A DNA stretch of 64,000 nt from Alphaproteobacteria bacterium (lineage in GTDB: Bacteria; Pseudomonadota; Alphaproteobacteria; Sphingomonadales; Sphingomonadaceae), in the NCBI GenBank assembly GCA_030424845.1, contig JAUHWC010000002.1, forward strand, positions 372,001 through 436,000, in the 5' to 3' direction. The notes beneath the pieces were generated by a model. That model had not been told where the DNA came from, did no database searches, and saw nothing but the letters and a program-made list of their open reading frames with translations. Shown here piece by piece: positions 1 to 8,117 of the stretch. The position numbers and the translations under genes are program-made. How positions within the stretch are numbered: position 1 is the stretch's first letter; each line of letters begins with the position of its first letter.

Positions 1-686
1 GCAATCGCCTGCATCCCTTCGCCGAAATTCTCGCGCCGGTGGGTGGTCACGCCGATGATGCGCTTGCCGGCAAAGCGCTTTTCCAGGCCCGCCAACCCTG
101 AGGCAAGCTGCGGCTCCTGCTCGATCCGCGCGGTGACCCATTGCAGCGCATCGATCACCGTATTGCCGGTGACATGCACCGTGCCGGGATCGGTGTTCTC
201 CTTAAGTAGCGCATCGCGCGAGGTCTCGGTCGGCGCGCAATGCAGCGCGGCGATATCGCCGATGATCTTGCGGTTCACCTCTTCGGGCCAGGGGTGGTAG
301 ATATTGCCCGAACGCAGGCCTGCCTCGACATGGCAGACCGGGATCTTGCGATAGTATGCCGCGAGCGCGCCCGCCATGGCGGTGGCGGTATCGCCCTGCA
401 CCACCACCCAATCGGGTTGTTCGGCATCCATCACCCCGCCCAGCCCTGTAAGCAGGCGCGCGGTGAGCGCATCCAGCGTCTGGTCCGGTTGCATCAGGTC
501 GAGATCGTGGTGCGGGCGCACGCCGGAGATTTCCAGCACCTGGTCCAGCATGCCGCGATGCTGGCCTGATACGCAGACGCGCGAATCGAACCGCTCGTCA
601 GCGTCGAGCGCATGGACGAGCGGGAAGAGCTTGATCGCTTCGGGACGCGTGCCGAAGATCGTGAGGATGCGTTTGGAGCCAGCCAT
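1..686 (-). CDS. wecB: UDP-N-acetylglucosamine 2-epimerase (non-hydrolysing), 3' part cut by window edge
   Basis: Interconverts UDP-GlcNAc and UDP-ManNAc in the cytoplasm, supplying ManNAc-type sugars for surface polysaccharide. About 228 N-terminal codons are present; the family is usually near 370-380 residues, so the C-terminal third lies outside the window. The translation begins MAGSKRILTIFGTRPEAIK, the classic N-terminal GTRPEAIK nucleotide-sugar motif. The QGDT, VEAGLRS and HRREN motifs follow in the family order, carrying the expected Asp, Glu and His residues. The start at 686 puts the family motif immediately inside the protein. It is the last gene of a minus-strand run and lies 62 bp after the preceding gene. 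Identification is firm; the biological pathway is inferred. Confidence 0.93.
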   Translation of the reverse strand, partial: MAGSKRILTIFGTRPEAIKLFPLVHALDADERFDSRVCVSGQHRGMLDQVLEISGVRPHHDLDLMQPDQTLDALTARLLTGLGGVMDAEQPDWVVVQGDTATAMAGALAAYYRKIPVCHVEAGLRSGNIYHPWPEEVNRKIIGDIAALHCAPTETSRDALLKENTDPGTVHVTGNTVIDALQWVTARIEQEPQLASGLAGLEKRFAGKRIIGVTTHRRENFGEGMQAI

Positions 687-748
687 GCCGCACCCCATAG
701 CCGATGGATCGTTAACTATGGCCTAGCGCCTGTGCCAGCGGCCTGCCG

Positions 749-1330
749 TCAATCGGCAAGCGTTTCGGGATCGTCCGCTTCGATTTCCGGCAGCGGCTCG
801 TCCTCGCCGGGCAGCGGGGCGTCGCGTTCTGCCTCGAGCCGTTCAAGATAGGCGCGCTCCAGCTCCTCCACGCGGGCCTGCGTTGCGGCGGCCTCACCAT
901 CGATTTCTTCCAGCCTTTCGCGGCGGGCTTCCTCGATCTGCAGGCTGAAGCGGCGTTCGGGGGCGACTTCGCGTTCGGCCACGGCTTCCTCGATCTCCTC
1001 GATCGAACAGCCGAGTTCCGAACCCCCGCCGATATTGGTGCAGGAGCCGGGGCCGAACCTGCCGACTTCGTTGAAATCGCGCGAACGCTCGGTCCAGCTG
1101 TTGTTTTCCGGCGAGCGGCTCTGCCGCAGCTGGCTGGGGATGCGATAGGGATCCTCGATCTCCTCGCACACCACGATGGTATCGCCATCGGGGCTTTCCG
1201 GGCATTCACCGCCTTGCGGGATCTGCACCATCATGACCCGTTCATTCACCTGGACATCCTGCGCGGCGGCGGGAACACCGGCGATGGCGACCAGGCCTGT
1301 GGCAGCGGCGAGCAGAACGGGGGTTTTCAT
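749..1330 (-). CDS. Secreted protein of unknown function, Cys-containing with coiled-coil tail
   Basis: I do not recognise a characterised family. The 193-residue product starts MKTPVLLAAATGLVAIAGVPAAAQ, a typical Sec signal peptide with an Ala-x-Ala cleavage region, so it is probably periplasmic. The mature part has four cysteines (ECPES, VVCEE, GSCTN, LGCSI) that could form two disulfides. The second half is a long Glu/Arg/Ala-rich helix with heptad character, ending in an acidic Pro/Glu tail. The start at 1330 was preferred over an upstream in-frame ATG at 1432 because it places the signal peptide at the N-terminus. It lies about 100 bp downstream of coq7 on the same strand. dsbB sits just upstream in the same run, which would fit a disulfide-bearing substrate, but that is only proximity. 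Confidence 0.7.
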   Translation of the reverse strand: MKTPVLLAAATGLVAIAGVPAAAQDVQVNERVMMVQIPQGGECPESPDGDTIVVCEEIEDPYRIPSQLRQSRSPENNSWTERSRDFNEVGRFGPGSCTNIGGGSELGCSIEEIEEAVAEREVAPERRFSLQIEEARRERLEEIDGEAAATQARVEELERAYLERLEAERDAPLPGEDEPLPEIEADDPETLAD

Positions 1331-1428
1331 CGTTTCAATCCTTGTTGCCCTGTGGCGATTGTGGCTTCGATTAGGCGCCAGCAGGGGTGAACCTTGTCTG
1401 AAGCGCGACGGCTTCGCACTGACCGCGA

Positions 1429-1962
1429 TCAAATCTTCTCCGAGATGCGGATCGCCGCGCGGCAGCCCAGTCGGATGGCGGCTGACAGCAGCGGATAGGC
1501 CGGGGCCTTTTCCGCCCCGGCAGCAAGAGCGGCATCGCGATGTTCGCGCTCGTCATCACGGAAACGGGCGATCATGTCGCTGAGTTCCGGGTCATCGCCC
1601 GATTTTTCGAGCTCCTCCAGCTGGCGCGAATAATGCTCGTCGATCTCGGTTTCGATGGCCGCAGTGCACGCCATCGCCGCTTCCGGGCCGATCAGCGCCG
1701 TACCTGCCCCGAGGGCAAAGCCCGCGACATCCCAGAACGGCTGCAATGCGGTGGGGCGCACGCCCCGCTTTGCCATCAGCGCATCGAATTCCGCCCGGTG
1801 GCCTGCTTCCTGCTCGGCCATCGCCCGGATTTCCGCCGAATGCGGGCCGCGATCGCCCATCACCGCCAGTTGCCCGGCATAGATGCGGGTGGCGCCGAAT
1901 TCGCCCGCCTGGTCCACGCGGATCATTTCCGACCGATCGGGCCTGGTGGATGAAGTGGTCAT
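1429..1962 (-). CDS. coq7: Demethoxyubiquinone hydroxylase (COQ7 family)
   Basis: A membrane-associated di-iron monooxygenase that performs the penultimate hydroxylation of ubiquinone synthesis. The 177-residue protein has the duplicated ferritin-like pattern: Glu in EFGATRIY, an ExxGH-type ligand set in AEQEAGHRAEF, Glu residues in ETEIDEHY, and a C-terminal DDEREH motif. The length matches the short bacterial COQ7 form. The start ATG overlaps the dsbB stop codon (ATGA, 1959-1962), implying translational coupling with dsbB. An upstream in-frame ATG would add 43 residues unlike the family and was not used. Confidence 0.93.
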   Translation of the reverse strand: MTTSSTRPDRSEMIRVDQAGEFGATRIYAGQLAVMGDRGPHSAEIRAMAEQEAGHRAEFDALMAKRGVRPTALQPFWDVAGFALGAGTALIGPEAAMACTAAIETEIDEHYSRQLEELEKSGDDPELSDMIARFRDDEREHRDAALAAGAEKAPAYPLLSAAIRLGCRAAIRISEKI

Positions 1963-2441
1963 GCCGTGCCTTTCCCTGTCTTGTCCTTCCACGCCAGCAA
2001 CACCCATATGGTAACGGCGCTGGCAATGGAAATGATGGCGTTGAACCCGGCAAGGGAAATGCCCATCAGCGTCCACGGTGCCTGGTCGCAACGGATGATC
2101 GGCGCATTGAAGATCGCGTCCATCATGTCACCGTCCCCGGCCGCGGGAAGCGCGCAACCCGTGATGCCATCCCAGAAATCATATTCCACGCCGGCATGGA
2201 AGAAGCCGATCAGGCCGGATGTGAGGATGCCGCCCGCAGCGATCGCCACCCAAAGGCGCCTGGGCGGCGCGACGAGGGAGAGCACCGCCAGCGCCAGCGC
2301 CGCGAAATGCGGCCAGCGCTGCCACCAGCACATCTCGCACGGGTAGAGCCCGAAGACATATTGCGAGACATAGGCCCCGGCCAGCAGCAGGAACGGGACG
2401 ATCAGCGCCAGCCGCTGCGCGAGACGGTCGGATTCATCCAT
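1959..2441 (-). CDS. dsbB: Disulfide bond formation protein B family
   Basis: An inner-membrane quinone reductase that reoxidises DsbA-type periplasmic oxidants. The 160-residue protein shows four hydrophobic segments. The first periplasmic loop carries the CEMC redox pair (Cys35, Cys38), and a second cysteine pair (Cys96, Cys118) sits in the following periplasmic loop, as expected for DsbB. It lies 14 bp after ctpA and overlaps coq7 by 4 bp, so ctpA-dsbB-coq7 is very probably one transcript. Coupling a quinone-dependent oxidase to a ubiquinone biosynthesis gene makes physiological sense, but the link is inference. Confidence 0.9.
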   Translation of the reverse strand: MDESDRLAQRLALIVPFLLLAGAYVSQYVFGLYPCEMCWWQRWPHFAALALAVLSLVAPPRRLWVAIAAGGILTSGLIGFFHAGVEYDFWDGITGCALPAAGDGDMMDAIFNAPIIRCDQAPWTLMGISLAGFNAIISIASAVTIWVLLAWKDKTGKGTA

Positions 2442-2455
2442 CGTGCCAGGCGCCG

Positions 2456-3811
2456 TCAGTTGCGCGAGGGCATGGAGATGCGCGCGGCAATGTTCACGCC
2501 ATTGGTGCGGCGCAAGGCATCAAGGGCATATTGCAGCTGGAAATCATCCACGCCCATCTCTTCCAGCTCCGCCGCTGTCAGGCGGAAGCGCGGATCATCG
2601 ATCTGGTCGCGTTCCAGCGCCTCGTCCTCGTAGGCGATCTCGTTGACCAGGTGGCCGCGCAGGTCGCTCTCGCGCATGGCATAGCGCTGGCGGCGTTCGG
2701 CATCGGGGTCGGACAACTGCGGCACGCGGATATCGGGCTCGATCCCGCCTTCCTGCACGCTGCGGCCGGACGGCGTGTAGTAGCGCGCCGTGGTGAGCTT
2801 CAATGCGGTGTCCCGCGTGAGCGGCAGCAGCGTCTGCACGCTGCCCTTGCCGAAGCTGCGTTCACCCATGATCAGCGCGCGGTTATGGTCCTGCAGCGCA
2901 CCGGCCACGATCTCGCTGGCCGAGGCCGAACCTTCGTCGATCAGCACGATGATCGGCAGGCCATCGGCCACATCCCCGCGATAGACGGTTTCGGCTTCGT
3001 AATAGATGGTATCGCGCCGCGCACGGCCGCGCTGCGAGACGATCTGCCCTTCGCTGAGGAACAGGTCCGACAGGGCCACCGCTTCATCCAGCGACCCGCC
3101 AGGATTGCGGCGCAGGTCGAGCACCAGGCCCTTGAGCCCGCCCTTCGCCTGAAGGCACAGGTCCGCCACGGCATTGTTCACGTCCGAGCCGACATCCCGG
3201 CTGAATTCATTGACGCTGATGTGGCCGATATCGCCCTCCATCAGCTCCCAGGTCACCGGCTCCAGCTCGATCACGCCGCGCGTCACGGTCAGCTCCATCG
3301 GCTCCTCGCGGCCGGCGCGCAGGATGGTGACCTGCACATCGGTGCCGGCCGGGCCGCGCATCTGTTCCACCGCCTCGTTGATTTCGAGGCCGTAGATCAG
3401 CTTGCCGTTGACGTGAGAGATATAGTCCCCGGCCTTGATCCCGGCCTGGTCTGCCGGGCTGCCGCGGAACGGCGAGACGACCTTTACCAGCCCGTCATCC
3501 ATCTGGATGGAAATGCCCAGGCCCTGGTAATTGCCGTCGATCATGGTGGTGAGGCGTTCCATCGCCGCGCCATCGATATAGGAGCTGTGCGGGTCGAGCG
3601 ACGCCAGCATCCCGTCAATCGCGCCGCGGATCAGCTGCTCGTCATCCACCGGTTCGACATAGCTTGCCTTGATCCGCTGGTATGTGGCGAAGAGGCGCGC
3701 AAACTCCGGAGAGGCGCGGCCTTCCACCTGCGCGAACGCGGCCGTGGTGGCCGGCAGCAGGGCAACAGCCGTGCAAAGGGCGGCAGCGCGAATGGCGGGA
3801 GCGAATTTCAT
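2456..3811 (-). CDS. ctpA: S41 family C-terminal processing protease
   Basis: A periplasmic serine protease that trims C-termini of secreted or envelope proteins. From the chosen start the protein has 451 residues: a signal peptide (about 1-27), a PDZ domain around 95-175, and the S41 catalytic core. The GSASASE motif places the nucleophile at Ser297 and GKGSVQ gives Lys322 with Gln326; the 25-residue Ser-Lys spacing equals that of E. coli Prc. ATG 3811 (MKFAPAIRA) is preferred because an AGGA lies 11 nt upstream; ATG 3823 would add four residues and 3871 twenty. It follows envC by about 110 bp, a conserved envC-ctpA neighbourhood in alphaproteobacteria, suggesting a role in peptidoglycan hydrolase control. 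Confidence 0.93.
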   Translation of the reverse strand: MKFAPAIRAAALCTAVALLPATTAAFAQVEGRASPEFARLFATYQRIKASYVEPVDDEQLIRGAIDGMLASLDPHSSYIDGAAMERLTTMIDGNYQGLGISIQMDDGLVKVVSPFRGSPADQAGIKAGDYISHVNGKLIYGLEINEAVEQMRGPAGTDVQVTILRAGREEPMELTVTRGVIELEPVTWELMEGDIGHISVNEFSRDVGSDVNNAVADLCLQAKGGLKGLVLDLRRNPGGSLDEAVALSDLFLSEGQIVSQRGRARRDTIYYEAETVYRGDVADGLPIIVLIDEGSASASEIVAGALQDHNRALIMGERSFGKGSVQTLLPLTRDTALKLTTARYYTPSGRSVQEGGIEPDIRVPQLSDPDAERRQRYAMRESDLRGHLVNEIAYEDEALERDQIDDPRFRLTAAELEEMGVDDFQLQYALDALRRTNGVNIAARISMPSRN

Positions 3812-3923
3812 GGCACAAGTCATCCTGTTGAGTCCCAAGCCGTCAATGTATCGCACGGCGTGGCTGAACACCAGATGAGGATGATTTGCGCCCTGCCAAG
3901 TGCCGAAGCGGGACGGTTGCGAC

Positions 3924-5132
3924 CTATTGCGTGAAGTCGAGCGGGTTCACCGGCGTGCCGAGGCGGCGCAGTTCAAGGCTGATCGTGGGCCTGCCCGGTC
4001 CCGCCACGCCAATCGGCGCCCCGCCAACCAGTTGTTCGCCCACCTCGACATCGCTGCGCGCCAAGCCGGTGACAAGGCTGGTCCACCCGCCTTCGTGCTC
4101 GATGATCACGATCCGGCCATAGCCACGATAGGGCCCGGCAAAGGCAACGCGCCCGTTCGCCGGCGAAACCACCTGCGCATTGGCTCGCGGGGCCAGCGTG
4201 ACCCCCTGGCTCAGGCCGCTTCCCTGCGGCGCCCCGAAACCGGCGATCGTCCGCCCGGTAACCGGCAGGACATAGGGCGATGGCGCGCTGCGCGGTCCGG
4301 TGGCGACGGGGGCAGGCAAGGGTTCGCGCGCACTGGCCACGGCTTGCCCGCTGCCCGGGCGCATCACCGGCCCGGGAAGCGCGGCCAGTTGCCCGCGCAA
4401 GGCAGCGGCGCGGTCAAGCTCGTCCACCAGCGCATCGAGATCACGTGCCTGCTCGCCCAGCGCCAGCGCCCGTTCCGCCTCGCGGCTGGCATCGAGGCCG
4501 GCCTCGCGTGCGGCGAGCCTTTGCCGCGCCTCGATATCGGCAAGCTCGCTGCTGCGTGCAGCGAGTGACTGCTCCTCGCCGCGCAGCACCTGCGCGGCTT
4601 GCTGCGCCTCGGCCTCGAGCCTGCGGGACCGATCGATCCGCGCCCTGAGGCTGGCCGTCCGCTGTTCCACCTGCGGCACGGTATTGGCCATGACTGCGCG
4701 CAGGTAGACAAGGTCCTGCACATCGCCCGGGCGCAGCAGCGAAAGCGCCAGGGGGCGGCGGGAGAATTGCTGCAGGGCTGCCGTGAGGCTGACGATGGGC
4801 TTGCGTTCCTGCCCCAGTTGACGGCTCAGCTTCGCGCGCTCCTCGCCAATCAGGGCGATGCGCGCTTCGGCAGCGGCGATCCCGGCTTCGGCCTGCTGGA
4901 TACGGGCGGCAAGCGCTGCCACCTCGCGCGCGGTGCGCTCGGCCTCGCTCGCGGCTTCTTGCGCCTCGCGTTCCAGGCGCTCGCTGCGTGCTGCGGCCGC
5001 CTCGCTTTCGGCCAGCGCCTGTTCCAGCGCGGCGCGGGTCTCCGCGGAAGTCTCGAACACCGGTGCACGCTGCGCACTCGCGGCATAGCCGAACAGCGCC
5101 GAGGCAAGCACGAGGAGGACAATGCGTGACAT
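3924..5132 (-). CDS. envC: EnvC-like murein hydrolase activator, degenerate LytM domain
   Basis: A periplasmic coiled-coil protein of the EnvC group, which activate amidases that split septal peptidoglycan. A signal peptide (MSRIVLLVLASALFGYAASAQ) is followed by a long Ala/Glu/Arg-rich coiled coil to about residue 245, a linker, and a C-terminal LytM/M23 domain. The zinc ligands are absent: the normal HxGxD site reads GVTLAPRANAQ and the usual HLHFE site reads ISLELRR. This fits a non-enzymatic activator. ATG 5132 is used; a GTG directly before it would add one residue. AGGA lies 9 nt upstream, inside the end of rlmH, so the two genes are tightly linked. Confidence 0.88.
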   Translation of the reverse strand: MSRIVLLVLASALFGYAASAQRAPVFETSAETRAALEQALAESEAAAARSERLEREAQEAASEAERTAREVAALAARIQQAEAGIAAAEARIALIGEERAKLSRQLGQERKPIVSLTAALQQFSRRPLALSLLRPGDVQDLVYLRAVMANTVPQVEQRTASLRARIDRSRRLEAEAQQAAQVLRGEEQSLAARSSELADIEARQRLAAREAGLDASREAERALALGEQARDLDALVDELDRAAALRGQLAALPGPVMRPGSGQAVASAREPLPAPVATGPRSAPSPYVLPVTGRTIAGFGAPQGSGLSQGVTLAPRANAQVVSPANGRVAFAGPYRGYGRIVIIEHEGGWTSLVTGLARSDVEVGEQLVGGAPIGVAGPGRPTISLELRRLGTPVNPLDFTQ

Positions 5133-5138
5133 CACGCG

Positions 5139-5561
5139 CTATCCTGACCGATGATAGGGATGGCCTGCAAGTATCGATGTGGCGCGGAAAAGCTGCTCCA
5201 TCAGCATCGCCCGGGCGAGCAAATGCGGCCAGGTGGCCTTGCCGAACGCCAGCAGCAGGTCCGCTTCGTCCCGCTCTGCCTGCGAATGGCCGTCAGCCGC
5301 ACCCAGCACGAAGCGGCACTCGCGCATCCCGCCATCGCGCCATTTCTCGAGGGTCTTGGCGAGCTTTTCGGAGGACATGTCCTTGCCCTTCTCGTCCAGC
5401 AGCACGGTCCGGAAAGGCGTTTGCGGATCAGGAATGCGGCCGCCGGTTTCGGGCAGTTCGGTGAGTTTGACGGGCCATGTGATGCGCTTCTCGTAACGCG
5501 CGACAAGCTCCGCTTCCGGCGAACGGGCAATCTTTCCGCGTGCGATGATGTGGAGGAGCAT
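5139..5561 (-). CDS. rlmH: 23S rRNA (pseudouridine-1915-N3)-methyltransferase
   Basis: A SPOUT-fold enzyme that methylates pseudouridine 1915 of 23S rRNA in assembled ribosomes. The 140-residue length and the C-terminal HPYHRSG signature fit the family, as does the glycine-rich LGAADGHS cofactor-knot segment. The N-terminus MLLHIIARGKI aligns with usual RlmH starts. Unusually, no Shine-Dalgarno is visible: a perfect 7-bp stem-loop (5563-5580) ends 1 nt before the ATG. It is separated from rsfS, its usual close partner, by a 330-bp gene-free stretch. envC follows within a few bases. Confidence 0.93.
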   Translation of the reverse strand: MLLHIIARGKIARSPEAELVARYEKRITWPVKLTELPETGGRIPDPQTPFRTVLLDEKGKDMSSEKLAKTLEKWRDGGMRECRFVLGAADGHSQAERDEADLLLAFGKATWPHLLARAMLMEQLFRATSILAGHPYHRSG

Positions 5562-5562
5562 T

Positions 5563-5580
5563 GGCGGGTCTTAACCCGCC
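5563..5580 (-). promoter_or_regulatory. Stem-loop abutting the rlmH start codon
   Basis: Read in the mRNA sense (minus strand), GGCGGGT pairs perfectly with ACCCGCC around the loop TAAG, and the helix ends 1 nt before the rlmH ATG. It occupies the place where a Shine-Dalgarno would be expected. It could affect ribosome access or act as part of a repeat; neither is proven. Confidence 0.55.
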
Positions 5581-5846
5581 AAAGGGTTCACGGGAACGGG
5601 TATTTTGTTCCGCCCGCGCATCCGCGCGTGCGTCCTCGGGGCTGATCCCTCCGTTGCGCTTCGCTTCACTGCGGGGCCCCTGCGGGCGGGCGGTCGCCCT
5701 TTGGCGTCGCATTCCGCGCCGCTAATTGTGCCAGTTCTCACAACTCGCGCCTGAAACCTGGCGTTTCCATCGAGGCCTGGAATGATCGCGGTGCCGGAGG
5801 CAACGCCAGCGCATGACCATGCGCCGGCCGGTAGGCCGAAAGCCAA

Positions 5847-5864
5847 GCGGGGCGGATGCCCCGC
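5847..5864. repeat. Perfect 7-bp inverted repeat
   Basis: GCGGGGC and GCCCCGC flank the four-base loop GGAT, within 30 bp of the end of rsfS. There is no T-run on either side, so it is not a typical intrinsic terminator. It may be part of the extragenic element or an mRNA 3' stabiliser. Confidence 0.5.
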
Positions 5865-5891
5865 GCCCGGCGCTTGAGGGCCTAAAACAAA

Positions 5892-6257
5892 CTAATTCTT
5901 TTCTTCCTCGCCGAAGCCCCACATGCGCTCCAGATTGTAGAAGCTGCGGACTTCGGGGCGGAACAGGTGCACCACCACGTCCCCGGCATCGATCAGCACC
6001 CAGTCGGCAGCCGGCAGTCCCTCGATGCGCGCCGGGCCGAAGCCTTCCTGCTTCAGCCTTTCGCCCAGCTTCGTCGCCATGGCGGCGACTTGCCTGGTCG
6101 AGCGGCCGGATGCGACGATCATGTGATCGGCGATCGAGCTTTTGCCTTCGAGCGGGATGGAGATCACGTCCTGCGCCTGGTCGTCATCCAGCTGTTGCAG
6201 GATGAAGGCGTGAAGCGATCCGGGCTTGGCGATTATGGTGTCAGTGTTGGTGGTCAT
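5892..6257 (-). CDS. rsfS: Ribosomal silencing factor RsfS
   Basis: Binds ribosomal protein uL14 and blocks subunit joining during starvation or assembly. The 121-residue protein has the family core: LDDDQAQDVISIPL, SIADHMIVASGRSTRQVAAMA, and the aromatic C-terminal block DVVVHLFRPEVRSFYNLERMW. The start at 6257 (MTTNTDT) was preferred over the in-frame ATG at 6311 because the extra 18 residues look unlike the family. It sits 116 bp downstream of nadD, the usual partner in alphaproteobacteria. Confidence 0.93.
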   Translation of the reverse strand: MTTNTDTIIAKPGSLHAFILQQLDDDQAQDVISIPLEGKSSIADHMIVASGRSTRQVAAMATKLGERLKQEGFGPARIEGLPAADWVLIDAGDVVVHLFRPEVRSFYNLERMWGFGEEEKN

Positions 6258-6373
6258 GGAAATGATTGTTGCGGTGCCCGTTGTAGCCGGGATGGCTTGC
6301 GCCTGTCTCATCGCGACGTGTCATACTCCTGATAAGTGCGAATGGACAAGCAGCAACATGGGGCCGACACGCC

Positions 6374-7033
6374 TCATGCGTGCGTTCCCCTTGCCGTGTC
6401 ATGAATGAGGGAATGCGTCACTTCATCCCTTGGGGCAGGCCCGGCATGCCGGTCTGCCCAGTGCGGGTCCGCCTTTCGGATCGATGTTGCCGAACGCGGA
6501 TCGGGATCGAAACGCAATTCAATCAGCGCAGGTGCGCTCCATTCGCCCCGGTTTCGCAATCCGGCTGCGGACAACCGGTAATTTCGCAGCCAGGCCATCG
6601 CGGGGCTCGCGAGGGCAGCATGATCATAACCGGGCCGCGCAATTACCGCAATCGGCATTTCGCGGGCGATGCCGCGCCAGTCCTTCCAGCGATGGAACTG
6701 GGCTAGGTTGTCGGAACCCATCAGCCAGATGAAACGCCTCTTGGGATAGCGGCGCTTGAGCGACCGCAGTGTGTCCACGGTGAAGCGCGTGCCAAGTTCG
6801 CGCTCGATGGCAGTGGCGCGGATGCGCGATCGGCGGCCTTGCGCCAGGGCCGAACGGTATCGCGCGGCAAGCGGGGCCATGCCCTTGGCCGGCTTCAACG
6901 GATTGCCGGGCGAGACGAGCCACCACAACTCGTCCAGCCCGAGTGCGTCGATGGCGAACAGGGAGATGCGGCGGTGGCCGCCATGCGCCGGGTTGAAGCT
7001 GCCGCCCAGCAAGCCGGTGACGGGGCCTTTCAC
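6374..7033 (-). CDS. nadD: Nicotinate-nucleotide adenylyltransferase
   Basis: Converts nicotinate mononucleotide and ATP to deamido-NAD, the penultimate step of NAD synthesis, in the cytoplasm. The 219-residue protein begins with the nucleotidyltransferase motif GLLGGSFNPAHGGH (residues 7-20), and the SxTxxR-type motif appears as SATSIRK near the C-terminus. FIWLMGSDNL is the typical mid-domain motif. It starts 7 bp after the aldo/keto reductase stop and precedes rsfS, so it is probably co-transcribed with both. Confidence 0.94.
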   Translation of the reverse strand: MKGPVTGLLGGSFNPAHGGHRRISLFAIDALGLDELWWLVSPGNPLKPAKGMAPLAARYRSALAQGRRSRIRATAIERELGTRFTVDTLRSLKRRYPKRRFIWLMGSDNLAQFHRWKDWRGIAREMPIAVIARPGYDHAALASPAMAWLRNYRLSAAGLRNRGEWSAPALIELRFDPDPRSATSIRKADPHWADRHAGPAPRDEVTHSLIHDTARGTHA

Positions 7034-7040
7034 GACCGGC

Positions 7041-8093
7041 TTACTTCGCCGGCCTGCGCGGGCTGACGCGGAAACCGTGCCGCACTTCCTGCGACTTGAG
7101 CGCCCATGCGGGATATTCGTCTTCCAGCCGGCCCACCTCGTCCAGGATGGCCAGTTCCCCGGCCGTCAGTTCGATATCGCTGGCGGCAAGGTTTTCCGCC
7201 AGCTGGTTGGCGCGCTTGGCGCCCACGATCACGCTGGAGACAACCGGCTGGTGCAGCAACCAGGCAAGCGCGATGGCGGCAACCGACACGCCGCGCGCCT
7301 CTGCCATCGGGCGCATGGCGGCAACCGCGGCGGCGGCCATCGGCTTGTCGGCGCGCGGGAAATCCAGCTTGGCGCGGCGGCCATCGCCGGAAACCTCGCC
7401 ATCCTCGCCAAAATCGTACTTGCCCGAGAGCAGCCCGCCGATCAGCGGGCTCCACACCATCAGGCCGAGCCCTTCGGACAGCATCATGGGCACCACCTCG
7501 CGCTCCAGCTCCCGCCCGGAAACGGCATAGAACGCCTGGTTGGAGATGAACTTGTCCCACCCGCGCTTGTCGGCAATGCCCAGCGCCTTGGCGATCTGCC
7601 ATGCCGCCCAGTTGGACACGCCGATGTAGCGCGCGCGGCCGGACCGCACGATGTCCTCCATCGCCCGCAAGCCCTCTTCCATCGGGGCAACCGGGTCCCA
7701 GCCGTGGATCTGGTAGAGATCGACATGGTCGAGGCCGAGGCGATCGAGGCTCGCATCGATCTGGTTGAGCAGGTGATAGCGGCCATAACCCGCATCATTG
7801 GGCCCCTCGCCCATCGGCCCCATGCCCTTGGTGGCGATCACCACCTGGTCGCGCGCCACGCCGATATCCTTCAGCGCCTGGCCGACATACTGCTCGCTTT
7901 GCCCGGCGGAATAGAGGTTGGCGGTGTCGATGAAGTTCACGCCCGCATCCAGCGCCTGTTTCACCAGTGCGGTGGAACCCGCCTGGTCGAGGTCGTGCTG
8001 GAAGAAGGCGCTGGGCGCCGTACCGAAAGTCATCGCGCCGAGGCACAGCTCCGACACGACAAGGCCTGAATTGCCCAAGCGGTTGTAACGCAT
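7041..8093 (-). CDS. Aldo/keto reductase
   Basis: A probable cytoplasmic NADPH-dependent carbonyl reductase; the substrate cannot be read from sequence. The 350-residue TIM-barrel protein has the complete AKR tetrad: Asp56 and Tyr61 (DTANLYSAGQSE), Lys89 (VIATKG) and His130 (DLYQIHGWD). The C-terminal cofactor loop VIVGAKRANQL is present. It sits between proA (24 bp upstream) and nadD (7 bp downstream), two genes that are commonly near neighbours, so it looks like a passenger inserted into a conserved operon. Confidence 0.92.
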   Translation of the reverse strand: MRYNRLGNSGLVVSELCLGAMTFGTAPSAFFQHDLDQAGSTALVKQALDAGVNFIDTANLYSAGQSEQYVGQALKDIGVARDQVVIATKGMGPMGEGPNDAGYGRYHLLNQIDASLDRLGLDHVDLYQIHGWDPVAPMEEGLRAMEDIVRSGRARYIGVSNWAAWQIAKALGIADKRGWDKFISNQAFYAVSGRELEREVVPMMLSEGLGLMVWSPLIGGLLSGKYDFGEDGEVSGDGRRAKLDFPRADKPMAAAAVAAMRPMAEARGVSVAAIALAWLLHQPVVSSVIVGAKRANQLAENLAASDIELTAGELAILDEVGRLEDEYPAWALKSQEVRHGFRVSPRRPAK

Positions 8094-8117
8094 TTCCCTC
8101 TCCCCTGCTGGCGAGGG

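Larger units (their letters stand above)
5562..5891. other. 330-bp gene-free extragenic element between rsfS and rlmH
   Basis: No convincing gene lies here. Short open frames exist on both strands but lack ribosome sites and recognisable families. The stretch is rich in GC blocks and inverted repeats, including two perfect 7-bp stem-loops (5563-5580 and 5847-5864). Around 5700-5780 there is a less GC-rich segment. rsfS and rlmH are usually nearly contiguous, so this looks like either a structured leader for rlmH or an inserted dispersed repeat. I cannot tell which without the rest of the genome. Confidence 0.5.

Noticed and set aside
5571-5846. A 91-codon open frame in the rsfS-rlmH gap
   Set aside because: No ribosome site, Arg/Ala/Gly-rich translation typical of GC-rich non-coding DNA, and it overlaps inverted repeats.
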